NCBI GenBank assembly: GCA_964058845.1
Contig: CAXKVR010000051.1
Location: forward strand, 124,001 to 188,000
Length of the DNA: 64,000 nt
Direction of reading: 5' to 3'
Source: Carex sylvatica
Lineage: Eukaryota > Streptophyta > Magnoliopsida > Poales > Cyperaceae
In this document: positions 53,691 to 64,000 of the stretch, piece after piece
Layout: each line of letters begins with the position of its first letter
Numbering within the stretch: position 1 is the first letter of the stretch
The notes under the pieces: generated by a model
Seen by the model: the letters and a program-made list of their open reading frames with translations, nothing else
Told to the model about the DNA's origin: nothing
Databases searched by the model: none
Made by a program: the position numbers and the translations under genes

Positions 53691-55968
53691 ATAAAATTGA
53701 AGAATAATGAAAGGATGAGAATGGTGCCGGGAACAATTAGCAGGACCCTTTAAAAAAAATATTTTATTTGTCCATTAATATTTAGAGAGACAAATTAGAA
53801 AAAACAATGCCCATAGTTATATGTACAAAAAAATGTCCTTTAGAACGTTCGACAATAAAAAATATAATAAAATTGTAATTCACTTAAGAAACTCATATTC
53901 AAATGCCTTAATTCGTAGCTAGAGATTAAAATTTAAATCAGATATAGAGATGTCTTAAGATCGGATAAAAATGGAGATTTTGGTGAAAGAAGCTAAAGAA
54001 GAGAATCTTAATTCACACTAAGAAATTAATAATTAGAATGAATAAGCAACTAAAAAAACTAAACGAGACTCAATGTGATTAAAGAAGGTGTTGCCTAGAC
54101 GCCTTACTAGGAAAGAGAGAAAAATAAAACTTGTTTTAGGAAAAAAAAAAAGAAGAAGTGAAAATCTACCCTCTAAATTGGAAGGCAAGAAATATGATAT
54201 TTCCATAATACAAAACTAAATATATTATTTTACTCTATTATTCTATTAAATATAAATAAATAAGAAAATAATTCTTATCATCACTCTTACTTGATATATA
54301 TTAACTGATTCAGAATTTATTCATTTACCTCTTTAGTTAATTCTTGTACCAAGCATTTAATAAAATTTGTAAAACAGGATAAGAAACTAATTTAGATTGA
54401 GACTTTTAGAAATTTTGTTCACTTTACATGACTTTGAACCAAAGATGGTAAAACTAAAGTCCTGTTTAAGTACACTCAATTTTTTCATATTCATAATAAA
54501 TAACTTATTAGAAAGTTGACATATTGTTAGGGATATAAAAATCATTCGTATGAGAAATCCTTACAAGATTTAATCCATAAAATTTATGGAGATAATATAT
54601 GATCCTTCGCATATAGTAAAGAAATATTTGTTTTTTTCTGAGAAATAACAGCTAAAATTCTTACCAATTTTAATAATGTTCTAAAAATTACTTAACGACC
54701 CATATACCTCAAATTCGAATTTGACTGAGCCTGTGATAAAACAATTACTTTAATTAATGAAGATACATACATTAATAGTTTGAAAATGATATAAAACATA
54801 TTTTAACATTTATTGGAGTTAATATAAATTTAATTAAAAATTTGGCAAAGTTTGACATTAAATTTTTATTTCAAATAAAAGATATAGAATCTTAAATTAA
54901 GGAGCTTTCACGTTCATCTAGATTATTTATGTCATTTGCATTAGCTCACAGTTTCAGGTATTTAATTAAGGCTACAAATAATGTCTTCTAGAAATTTAGC
55001 TTTCCGTACGTGACTGCAATCAAGTTGCCTCTTTCAAATTAATTTTATTTCCGTAGAGATCGTCATTGCCATGGTTTGTGCATATTTATGAATAAACTTG
55101 GTATATATATATACGAGTTGCAGCTCAAAATCATCAAACTAACTTCAAACCCTTTTTTTTTCCCCTTTTTTGGTTGAATGAAAGAGTTGGATCAAGCTGC
55201 TCAACACCATTTTTAAACTTTTATTATTATAACAGATAATTTATTCATATGAAGTTCGAACTATATATGACCCCTCACATCAAAATGCTTAGTAAAGACA
55301 ACATGTGCATTTGTCACTAGATCAAAAGTTGATTTTTAAACTGACTTCAAACTTTGAATTTGAACAATTGATCTCATCTACCTGTCAAGTGTTTACATTA
55401 CAAAAAAAAAATTTGGTATAAGAACAAGATATTAGAAAATAAATTATTTTGATACGTTTATTTTCCAACAATTCAGAATATCTTAACCTCTGTTAGTATT
55501 AACTCACAAAAATTAAAAATTATTTTTTACTCAAATAGATCAAGATCAGCTGTTTGGATTCTTTATTTGGCATCGATTATGATTTTGAAATTGAACTCAT
55601 AAACTATATTAATAAGCTTAAACTCATATATATAATCGTATTTTTAACATGTATCGAACTTTCTATACTACATCAATTTAATATATTCAGAAATATTGAA
55701 ACTAAAAAAAAAAATACAATTCTAAATATGCTTTCATTATTTAAATAGAACGTATGTTAAGTTTGAACCAATTGACAAATGGTGCTTAATTTTATCAAAC
55801 AATTTAAAATTTTCAACAGTAATTTCTATTTTAATGACTTCGTAATAAATAATAATTTAAATTTGAAATCAACTCAAATTTGATATGTGTTTTATCTAAA
55901 TAATCCTAACAGTTATGTATGTGGAATTAACCAAATCTCTTGCTAGGTGGGCAAAAAGTTCCTACGAA
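53691..55968. other. Gene-free A+T-rich region
   Basis: No supported gene, RNA or bounded element. Confidence 0.4.
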
Positions 55969-56421
55969 TATATAGAGAGAGAGATAGGCTAATATATAAT
56001 CGATTGTTCCTAGCCTCCCGTGCAACCAAGTCGTTTTTCGATTTTTAAAGTCCAAATGATCGATCCAAACCGTTAGATGTCATCTCCATATTAAAATGTG
56101 CTAGGAGACCAAATTTTACATTTTTTGGAATTTGTTTACTATTTATTAAGCCACTTTGAAAATCGCTGATCCAACGGTAGCTTCTGGTTTTTACTGTTTG
56201 GTAAGCCACCGTTGGATCAGCAATTTTCAAAGTGGCTTAATAAATAGTAAAAAAATTTCAAAAAATATAAAATTTGGTCTCCTAGCACATTTTAATATGG
56301 AGATGACATCTAACGGTTTGGATCGATCATTTGGACTTTTAAAATCGGAAAACGACTTGGTTGCACGGGAGGCTAGGAACAATCGATTGTATATTAGCCT
56401 ATCTATATATATATATATATA
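55969..56421. mobile_element. Palindromic foldback element, type A, copy 2
   Basis: Nearly identical to 22281-22779 throughout both arms (GATAGGCTAATATATAATCG at the left, complement at the right). It has shorter (GA)n/(TA)n flanks. Arms meet near 56195. The overlapping 60-88 aa frames on both strands are by-products of the palindrome. Confidence 0.85.
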
Positions 56422-56952
56422 GTCCATTCTTCCATCTATCCATTCATCAATGATATATATGAACCGTCATAATTAAAGTATATATGGAGAATATATTTAA
56501 ATTTCCAATAATTAAAGTATTGGAAATAAAACGTATTTATCCGGACCAGTGAACTATATTTGAATTATTGTAAAAATAAAAATGTTTAGTGAAATATTGT
56601 AAAATTAAAACGTGTTAATTTATCCGGACCAGTGAACTATATTTGAATTAAGGTTATTATATATTAGGAGGTTTGAATTAGAATCATGCAAGATACCGAC
56701 AGACTGCTTCTCTTTGATGTTTCATATATAATGAGAGAAATTAATGAGAATTTTCTTTAATATTCAGCATGATGCATGATAATATATAATTAGAAACTAT
56801 ATGTGATTATTGTATTGTTTATGGGATATTTATAGGAGAAGAAACTTTTCATGCATAGTTGAGTATTTTTTTGTTTTTTTGGGTAAGCTTCTAGAAGACA
56901 AAAGGAAGCTTTATATCTTTAAAAGTGGAATTATGTATTGTGTGATCATATA
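56422..56952. other. Gene-free region
   Basis: A+T-rich. ATTTATCCGGACCAGTGAAC is repeated directly at about 56537 and 56621, with flanking ATTTGAATTA. Confidence 0.4.
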
Positions 56953-57283
56953 GGGTGCGTTTGGATGTACTCTAGAATAGTAAAAATAGCTACTGTTGAG
57001 AATAGCAAATAAAAATAGCATGGTAAGAGAATAGTGCTAACTCAAGCTATTCGGAATATCTAAAATATTGTTTGGATGCACTCTTTGGAATAGATCTGCT
57101 ATTCTTTGGATGCATTCTTTGCAACAAATGTTATTCCTACTTTTTGTTGGAATATCGAGAATAGCGAGAACAGCGCTATTCTCGCTGTTTCGAATAGCAA
57201 TTGAGTATGTTTGGATGGATCAGAACAACGCTATTCGGAATAGCTAGCTATTCTCGCTATTCTCAGTACATCCTAATGTACCC
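56953..57283. mobile_element. MITE with GGGTGCGTTTGG ends
   Basis: Left end GGGTGCGTTTGGATGTACTC and complemented right end GGGTACATTAGGATGTACTG are inverted repeats. ATA on each side could be a 3-bp duplication. Inside, GAATAGC/GCTATTC motifs repeat densely in both orientations. The terminus is a common plant MITE type (PIF/Harbinger or hAT-related); I do not decide between them. Confidence 0.7.
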
Positions 57284-58409
57284 ATAAAATATTGTCATTT
57301 AGTAGATAAGTTATGTATTTAACTACATTAAAGAATTATGTATATTTGACTAGATCAACAGATAAAATTGGATATTTAGAGGGGATTGATAATAAAATGA
57401 TAAATTATTGTAATAATTTACAAAATATTTACACAATATTGTTTTCATATATAATATTTTTAGAAATAATATGAATGACAATCATCCTACTGAGCGAAAA
57501 TCAAATAATGCAAAACCATATGAAACTTCAATATATATATATTACAATCTGAACCTTATATATACGTATGAATTATGAATTCTACATGAACTTCAATTCA
57601 ATTGTACACTCTAGCTCTGCAGTATAATTAATTATATGTATAAACTTGAGAAAAGAAGATTTGCATAAAACAACGAACTTGCCTAATAATTTGGTGAATG
57701 TGATAGACAGAAACATATTCCTAATAAACAATGAACTTGTCTAATTTGTCTTATTTGTTTCGTTACCGAATTTTAATGAAAAAATTTAGATGGTTCCCTT
57801 TTATGACCCTGTCCTTTTTCTCTTCCTTAATTAGATTCTGACAAATCATACAAATCTCAATAAGAAAAAATGATAGTTCGTATAACAAAATCTGAATTTT
57901 TGACAAATTGTTTTCTCTTTTCTTTTTCACAAATCCTCTTGTTTCTTAGTCTATCAGGTATGCCAATAATGGTGTAGTAGTGTTGGTTGCTAGTGCAGAA
58001 GAGAAAGATATCAGAAATAGGTGTAATTAGAAAATTTAAACTTAACAGTAATTAATTAGTACAAAAGAGATGAGATTCATGAACATAAAAAAATGTGTAT
58101 TTAATATATTTGTGCCAGAACATGTGCAAATGTACACAAAAAAAATAAAATATTAAATACCAAAAATAAAATAAAATTATGGTGCAATTCCATGTATAAA
58201 AAAATAGAATATAATTATAACCTTAATTTTGTCAATGAATTAACTTGCATGTGAACTTTGTTGGTTCATCAACATCCTCAAGTAAAAAATATATATATAT
58301 AAAAAAAAAAAGGGAAAGAGCGAATCCAAGAGCTAGACCCATGAGCAGCATTATATAGCAATATATATAAATGCGTAAAGGAAAATTAAAAGAAGAAATT
58401 ACTAAAATC
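57284..58409. other. Gene-free region
   Basis: A+T-rich with no supported gene. Confidence 0.4.
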
Positions 58410-58805
58410 TCAATAACCATGAGCTATACATGCATCCCAAAAACGCCGGTCACTTTCGGCATCTCCTTGTACCTCCACCACTGCCACTGCCTCTTGCGCC
58501 TCCTCCTTGTCATCCCTCTCCTCCTTATCAGTTAATTGTGCATTTGTACTCTCCTCATTAACATTTTTGCTGCTCCCCTCTACCGGTGATCGCATTCTGT
58601 CCTTATCATCAGCTTCATCTTCATTCTTCGCATCAACAAAGTCACCAGATGTCGATTCAGCATCATCATCGTCAGTAGAGGTGTTAGTCCTGGTGATACA
58701 TAGAAGGGGCACGGATGTGCCTGGAATCGTGTTAACCTCGGAGTCGCCCGTAGATTCCACGTAGGATGGGGAACTTGAGGGTTCGGTGGAGGAGGTGTGC
58801 TCCAT
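58410..58805 (-). CDS. Hypothetical acidic protein, 131 aa
   Basis: An intact open frame with ATG and stop stands out from the A+T-rich surroundings by its higher G+C and biased codons. The protein is rich in Ser, Thr, Asp and Glu, including a DDDD run, and looks intrinsically disordered. It ends RRFWDACIAHGY. It has no signal peptide, membrane segment or known domain. A TATA box (58874-58882, minus strand) lies about 70 bases upstream, which supports a small gene. I do not recognise it. It could also be the first exon of a longer gene or a captured fragment. The overlapping frame on the plus strand is judged a shadow. Confidence 0.5.
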   Translation of the reverse strand: MEHTSSTEPSSSPSYVESTGDSEVNTIPGTSVPLLCITRTNTSTDDDDAESTSGDFVDAKNEDEADDKDRMRSPVEGSSKNVNEESTNAQLTDKEERDDKEEAQEAVAVVEVQGDAESDRRFWDACIAHGY

Positions 58806-58873
58806 GGAGGAGCATCTACCAAATTTCTTTGTGAGGCGGACTCATAGCTATGTATATATACAGAGAGAGAATT

Positions 58874-58882
58874 ATTTATATA
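58874..58882 (-). promoter_or_regulatory. TATA box of the hypothetical acidic-protein gene
   Basis: TATATAAAT on the minus strand, about 70 bases upstream of the ATG at 58805. TATA-like strings are common in such A+T-rich DNA, so support is modest. Confidence 0.4.
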
Positions 58883-59055
58883 GATAAGATGGAGGTTGAG
58901 AGTTTCAATTTTCTTAATTTTAAAGAGAAAAAGAAAATCTAAGCATGCCGATCGAGTTGCTAGGCACAAGTGCTTTCTAAAAGTTCCCCAAGAAAGACTT
59001 CTTATTATTTTATTCCAATTATTATTATTAGTAATGATATTATTATAGTTTTTGT

Positions 59056-59060
59056 TGTTG

Positions 59061-59100
<40 letters not shown>
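59056..59100. repeat. (TTA)n microsatellite
   Basis: About fourteen TTA/ATT units, preceded by TTG repeats. Confidence 0.9.
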
Positions 59101-59733
59101 ATAAATAATATTTAAGGGGATATATTATATTTTTCAGTTATATATAAATTGTTATGGTGCTTTTAGAGCATATGTGTATGTATATTAAAGCTAGCGGAGT
59201 GTACAGATCGTGAAGCGAAGATTAGACAGACGCAGAGTCCATCGAATTAAAAGTAGGTCCGATGACGGAGTGGTATCTATGCTTTAATACAACGCGGTTA
59301 ATTACTTAATTTTTGATTTTTTTTTTATTCCTTTTTAACCAGAATTAAGTTTTTAACTTATTGATGGAAATAAAGCTGAATTCTACATAACAGGGATTAA
59401 AAAAAAATTCAAAGAAAATGACATTTAATCTCTAATAGCACTTGCAAGGCAACCTTCATCTTTAATCCTATGTGGGTGCATTGCAAAGTTTTGACTATAA
59501 AAAAAAGTGGTTTTTGTACTAATTAAGATTTTTTTTTTCTTTTGAATATTATTTTTTCTTGAAGGGTAATTTTCTTGTGTAATAAATACCTCAAAATGAA
59601 GTCATCTTGATTTATCAGATAGCTAGCGATTGACACATTGAGTACTCATTATTTGTATTCCGTAAACCTATATATATTATGATCTAGAGTCTGGCTAGAG
59701 TCAAAATATTTGGATAGTGGAGTATATTCAAAC

Positions 59734-60317
59734 CAGTGTTATAAAATGCGGTTTCTATGCGGTATGCGGAAAGTCACTGCATACCGCATATACGGTATGC
59801 GGAAAGTCACTGCATACCGCATATACGGTATGCGGCTGCATATGCGGATTTTTATGCGGATTTATATATGCGGATTTTAAAATAAGAATTCATATATATT
59901 TTGAAGCATAATCTCACAACAGGAATAAGAATACACATGTTTGTAGATATAAGGATACACAACAACAAGGTAATAAAAATATATATATTTTAAAATCTAC
60001 TAATTCAAAAGTTTCATAACAAGAATTTTATGCAGATCATATGCGGTTCATATGCAGATCATATGCGGATCATATGCGGATCATATGTGGTATATGCGGT
60101 TCATATGCGGATCATATGCGGATCATATGCGGTTCATATGCGGTTCATATGCGGTTCATATGCGGATCATATGCGGTATGCGGTATGCAGTCAAAATTAT
60201 GCGGCCGAATATGCGGCCCCATATGCGGAACCGCATATTAGACCGCATATTGATTTTCTATGCGGTTCGGAACCGCATACGCATATGCGGCCGCATAGAC
60301 CGCATTTTGTTACACTG
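59734..60317. mobile_element. hAT-like element with perfect 8-bp TSD and ATATGCGGATC tandem repeats
   Basis: Left end CAGTGTTATAAAATGCGG and complemented right end CAGTGTAACAAAATGCGG are inverted repeats. The duplication ATTCAAAC is perfect (59726-59733 and 60318-60325). A tandem array of about fourteen 11-bp units (ATATGCGGATC / ATATGCGGTTC) fills 60031-60185, with more TATGCGG and CCGCATA copies near both ends. Open frames across the array come from the repeat and are not genes. Confidence 0.88.
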
Positions 60318-60479
60318 ATTCAAACAAGTCATAGATCGTTGGATTGGTTTTTAGATTCGTATTTTATCTGATCGCCGATGAGAAGAAACTTAACAAAAAT
60401 TAATAAAAAGCGCTCCGTTAATTTTTATTTTACTGTCTCCCGTGCGTCTCTTTCTTTTCCTCCTGTGGCTCTCTCTCTC

Positions 60480-61215
60480 TCTCTCTCTCTCATTGTCTCC
60501 TCCTTCGCCCAGAGAACAAGAAAACGTCCACTCCGACCCCGCGCCTCTCCCTCTTTCTTATTCTCTAGCCTCTCTCTATCAATCTCTTCTCCTACGCTCA
60601 ACTCCGCCCAAATCCTCCGCTCGGCTTCCCCAGCCGCACGAGCTCCTCCAGTTTAGGTACTCTCTCTAAGTCACCTTCAATTATTTTTGTTTTTATTTTA
60701 GGGTATTAGGGTTTAATCAATTAGTTGATTTAGAGTAGTACGTTCAATCAAAAGTTCATAATTGAATTTTATAGAAATTCAAAATTTCTGAGGTTTAATT
60801 GAAGTCAAGGGTTGAGTACAGCGCTTCTCAAAATTGATAAAGTCACTGATTTTGCTGGTAATCTATCTTAATAAGTTATTTTATAAACTTTATGAGTTGT
60901 CTGGGTTCACATATTAATCTCTTTTGGTGCATACTTTGATGCAGATATTGGTACTATCCAGTGAGACATACTTTGATGCATATACTGGTACTGTCCTCAT
61001 TTCCTTGTTTTTTTTTTCTTTCTCATGGAATCATGATTTTCGCTAGCAAAGTGATAATTTAACATGTTACTTATCTGGTTCCATTATTCTTTTAGTTACT
61101 ACTCTAAAATTGGTTTTGGACAGGCTTGATGCTGACAGCAATGCAAAGATCTATTTTGACACAGACAATGGTACAATTGCTGATAGTCAGATTTCTCTGG
61201 ATTTTCGGGTGGAGG
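60480..61215 (+). pseudogene. Apparent captured gene fragment inside the Pack-MULE-like element
   Basis: A CT-rich leader-like part (60480-60656, ending CTCCTCCAGTTTAG) is followed by GTACTCTC and intron-like sequence with a TTAGGGTTTAATC stretch. Then comes an acceptor (GGACAG at 61119-61124) and an exon-like open segment, about 61125-61215, translating to LDADSNAKIYFDTDNG and onward. It resembles a 5' UTR, its intron and a first coding part of a host gene. I do not recognise the donor. The frame runs on into the right terminal repeat. Confidence 0.5.
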
Positions 61216-61531
61216 TGAGTGCAAGATCAGGGTGGACGAGAAGACAACGAGAGAGAGAGAGAGATTGTGTGCGGGGGTTGGAGATGGGGCTGGAGGAGAA
61301 GAAAGGGAGAGGCACACAGGAGAAGGAAAAGGCTGGAGGAGAAGAAAGAAAGAGGCGCACGGGAGACGAAAAATAAAAATTAACGGAGCGCTTTTTATTA
61401 TTTTCCATTAAGTTTCTTCTCATCAGCGATCAGATAAAGTGCGAATCTAAAAACCAATCCAATGATTCAGGACTTATTTGGATATATTTCTCTATCCAAA
61501 CGTTTTGACGCTAGTCGGACTCTATGATCTA

Positions 61532-62716
61532 ACTTAATAGCGAAATTGTCTGTATTTATATTTTTATGGAAAATTATTTATATTTGCTGAAAAAAATGTT
61601 CATACTATTTGATAACATATATAAATACTTTTGTAGCATGCAAGTTAAGATTGCAATAATTAAAGTTAAAATCGAATGCATGCTTAACTTTTGGTTATAT
61701 AATTTTCAAAAGATCTAAATTAACTTATGTTCATCATGCCTAAACATTTTTTTAAAGAAGTATAAAGTGTTTCTAAATGAAAAAGGTAAGCAGTTATTAC
61801 TTGGCGACTTTATAATAGTTAATATTTATTTTTAATTTGTAGTATTAAATGAACTTATAAATTTTAAAAATAAATAAAAAATCAGTTTACCTCTTAGAAT
61901 AAATTAAAGGCATTCAGTTTAGAAAAGTGTAGGGTAATTAATTATATTTATACGGAGGAAAATATTACCAGATTAAAAAAAATAGGTCTCGATCATTTTA
62001 ATTAAAAATATCAATCAGGCATCAATTATACTTTGCATCCCTCATTAAAATAAATCAAAATATGTGGTTTCTAGAACGTGTAGACCTTCTAGAAGCATAG
62101 CATGAACATTGTTGCATGCCTCCAGGCACCTAGATTAATATAATATTATTTAACATATAATTCTATAATGGTTCCAAAAGGACTACTTTCTGAATCAAGT
62201 CCTAAATAATACAGCTGTTAGCATTATACTCTTTGATACTTCTGTTTTCGTTTTACTCGGCATGCTTAAATTAAATTAGACTGTATTAATTAAAGTTCAT
62301 GGATTTAATTACCGTTCAGAAAAAATTAGAATCAGCTACTCAAAGGTAGAACATTTAAGTCCTAAAATAAAATAAAATAAATGACAAAAACAAAAAGGAA
62401 CTTCTTTCAAATTAAAAGAGATGGAAGGGTACAGAGAAAATTTCCTATTATGCTAATGCCTACCGGGCTTACTAAGTAACAGGCTGTTTACACTTGGGCT
62501 GGTTTACATAAAGACGAAGATTTCAACTAAGTTTTAATCAGGGATGGAGGGTGGGGACCAGATGTCATAGAAACTAAAAGAACACAATTTGCAGCAGCCG
62601 ATAGGTGTGTCGGCGTACCTGGCTGCAAATTATATATTTTTTTTTTCTCTGTAGAATTATATGAATTGCAGGACTTTACAAAGAGTCAGACCTGGTCTAA
62701 CTTCAATTCTTCAATA
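61532..62716. other. Gene-free A+T-rich region
   Basis: No supported gene. An inverted GCAGCAGCC...GGCTGC motif occurs at 62593-62626. Confidence 0.4.
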
Positions 62717-62724
62717 GCTACGTC

Positions 62725-63314
62725 TATTGTTTTGCAAACAAACCGGTCCGGTCCAAACTTCCGTGGTCTTTGGTTGGTCCGGTTTACGGATTGGCACGAC
62801 CCGGATTAGATGTATTGGATTTGGAGGGGACGATCCAAACCCGTGCCATGACCCATGGTCCCGGTTCACATGGGTTTGTCCAGTTCAGTCTGGGCCGATA
62901 GGTTCGAATTGGTCCGGTTTGATTTTTTTTATAATCAATTGTTTAAAAAAAAAAAATTTGGCCCAGGTTTGGTCCAGTTTAGTCTGGGTTTGCAAGTTTT
63001 GGTTCGGGTTTTGTTCGGGTTTTGTTCGGATTTGGTCCGGGTTTGGTCCGGTTAGTCCAGATTGGTCCGAATTAGTACGGTCCGAACCGGTCCAATATGG
63101 GTTATTCGCGATTCGGGCTAAAACGGCCCACGGGTTATGAATCATCCAGATTGGCACAATTATAGTGGAGAAAACCAGCCTAAACCCAGACTAGACCGGT
63201 TCCATGATCTTGGTCCGGGTTGGAACAGGTTTAGACTCCAGTCCGAATTAGTCCGGGTTGGTCTTGCAGGTAGTCCGTCCGGGTCTGGACCGACATTTTT
63301 TTTTCAAAACCCTA
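62725..63314. mobile_element. hAT-like element rich in GGTCCGG motifs
   Basis: Left end TATTGTTTTGCAAACAAACC and complemented right end TAGGGTTTTGAAAAAAAATG align with few gaps, followed on both sides by CGGTCCGG-type motifs. The flanks GCTACGTC (62717-62724) and GCTGCATC (63315-63322) agree at 6 of 8. The body is filled with GGTCCGG, GGTTTGGTCC and CCGGTCC. Its long open frames on both strands follow from this repetition. Confidence 0.65.
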
Positions 63315-63322
63315 GCTGCATC

Positions 63323-63588
63323 CTACCATTTTTGAAATCTCATATATATCCCTCATTAATCTTGAAATTACATATTTCTCCTTCTAAATTTTGCAATGTC
63401 ATATTTATCTTTCTAAATTTTCAATGTTCACAAATTTACCTAATTTATTATATGTTTTTACAAAACTCATTTGAAATTTACAATTATCCATCCCTTAAAA
63501 AAATGTATAGTATGTATAACTGTTTAGTCTTCTAATTAGTTGTTTTTTAGGGCATATTATTCATTTCTATTTGTGATGCATATAGAGC
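63323..63588. other. Gene-free spacer
   Basis: A+T-rich with no supported feature. Confidence 0.4.
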
Positions 63589-64000
63589 ACCCATTTTTAT
63601 TAATACTCTAAAAAAATAGAAAATTTTAAAGCTGTCCCGACCGCTAGGTCCACGGGCGGCCCACCCTCTCTATCAGACCGCCTGGGGGCCGGGTGGTCCT
63701 CTAATTATTTTTTTTTCTTTTTTAGAGAGAGCTTAATATTTTGATTTAAATAATTTTATGAAGAATTTTTTTTCTTGTTTAGAGTGTATGCCAAAAAATA
63801 AGACATTTGATATATTTATGCAGTGATGTCGTAACTCTTTATAACTTTGATTTGGTTTGTCAGTTGGATGTCACAAGTTTAAACAGCTTGTTGATCTTCT
63901 TCTCTTTATTTCTGGTACTAAAACAGTAGTTTAGAGATACTAAAATATGAACAAACCTCAAATTAGATATCTGTCTATACACAAAGCACCATAGACTGAC
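63589..64000. mobile_element. Second copy of the long-TIR Mutator-like family, cut by the window end
   Basis: ACCCATTTTTATTAATACTC starts a stretch matching the left terminal repeat of 15937-17505, including the GC-rich block (CGGGCGGCCCACC) and TATGCCAAAAAATAAGACAT. It then matches the complement of its inner region at about 16985-17100 (TTATTTCTGGTACTAAAA). The right half lies outside the window, so its length and duplication are unknown. Confidence 0.75.

Larger units (their letters stand above)
59687..61522. mobile_element. Pack-MULE-like Mutator element with perfect 9-bp TSD
   Basis: The left end GAGTCTGGCTAGAGTCAAAA and complemented right end GAGTCCGACTAGCGTCAAAA begin long terminal inverted repeats. 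They continue through TTGGATTGGTTTTTAGATTC and AAGCGCTCCGTTAATTTTTA. The 9-bp duplication TATGATCTA is perfect (59678-59686 and 61523-61531). The left repeat is interrupted by a hAT-like element at 59734-60317. Between the repeats lies gene-like sequence (60480-61215). Without the nested element it is about 1.24 kb. The terminal GAGTYTGGCTAG resembles that of the element at 19163. Confidence 0.88.

Noticed and set aside
60031..60190. CRISPR-like array
   Set aside because: The 11-bp units are contiguous with no unique spacers, and the sequence is a plant transposon.
62727..63535. Open frames of 90-137 aa in the GGTCCGG-rich region
   Set aside because: They are low-complexity Trp/Gly/Pro-rich translations of the repeated motif on both strands of a hAT-like element.

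Overview
This is a piece of a flowering-plant nuclear genome. The evidence is GT-AG introns inside recognisable plant genes (sucrose-phosphatase, a P-class pentatricopeptide-repeat protein and a secreted class III peroxidase), high A+T content and a very heavy load of small DNA transposons. Protein style suggests a monocot or early-diverging angiosperm, but I cannot fix the species.

Layout. Positions 656-4751 (+) hold a complete 8-exon sucrose-6-phosphate phosphatase gene (422 aa). Positions 7599-9323 (+) hold an intronless PPR gene (574 aa). Positions 30615-36540 (+) hold a complete 4-exon class III peroxidase gene (329 aa); its third intron is 3.9 kb because of transposon insertions. A block from its 3' end was duplicated to about 38.09-38.8 kb, leaving a truncated peroxidase pseudogene. 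Positions 58410-58805 (-) carry a possible small acidic protein of unknown function. I see no other convincing host gene, and the three main genes share no pathway.

Mobile elements fill most of the rest. Target-site duplications (TSDs) readable in the sequence allow several to be bounded to the base. Seven elements look hAT-like with 8-bp TSDs (11048-11341, 13779-14013, 34533-35169, 40750-41640, 42449-46714, 59734-60317, 62725-63314); TSDs are perfect in four and 6/8 in three. Five elements look Mutator-like with 9-10-bp TSDs (15937-17505, 19163-19569, 23629-24034, 24285-24706, 59687-61522). One is a Pack-MULE-like element carrying apparent gene pieces, with a hAT element nested in its left terminal repeat. 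There is also a tRNA-derived SINE with a perfect 13-bp TSD (14524-14638, -).

Large near-perfect palindromes (about 400 bp) recur. Five lie back to back at 22.28-24.71 kb, with relatives at 33.7, 42.1, 47.8, 48.3 and 56.0 kb. Many share one internal arm module while differing in their ends. Other notable structures are a tandem LTR-internal-LTR-internal-LTR array at 49147-52728 (-) and a 1.26-kb direct duplication of a palindromic repeat at 25.36-29.17 kb.

The most novel aspects are the modular foldback family, the hAT-type elements whose bodies are built from short element-specific motifs, the nested Pack-MULE, and the LTR array with a second primer-binding-site motif inside each LTR. Family assignments rest on visible termini and TSDs plus general knowledge; no database search was possible.
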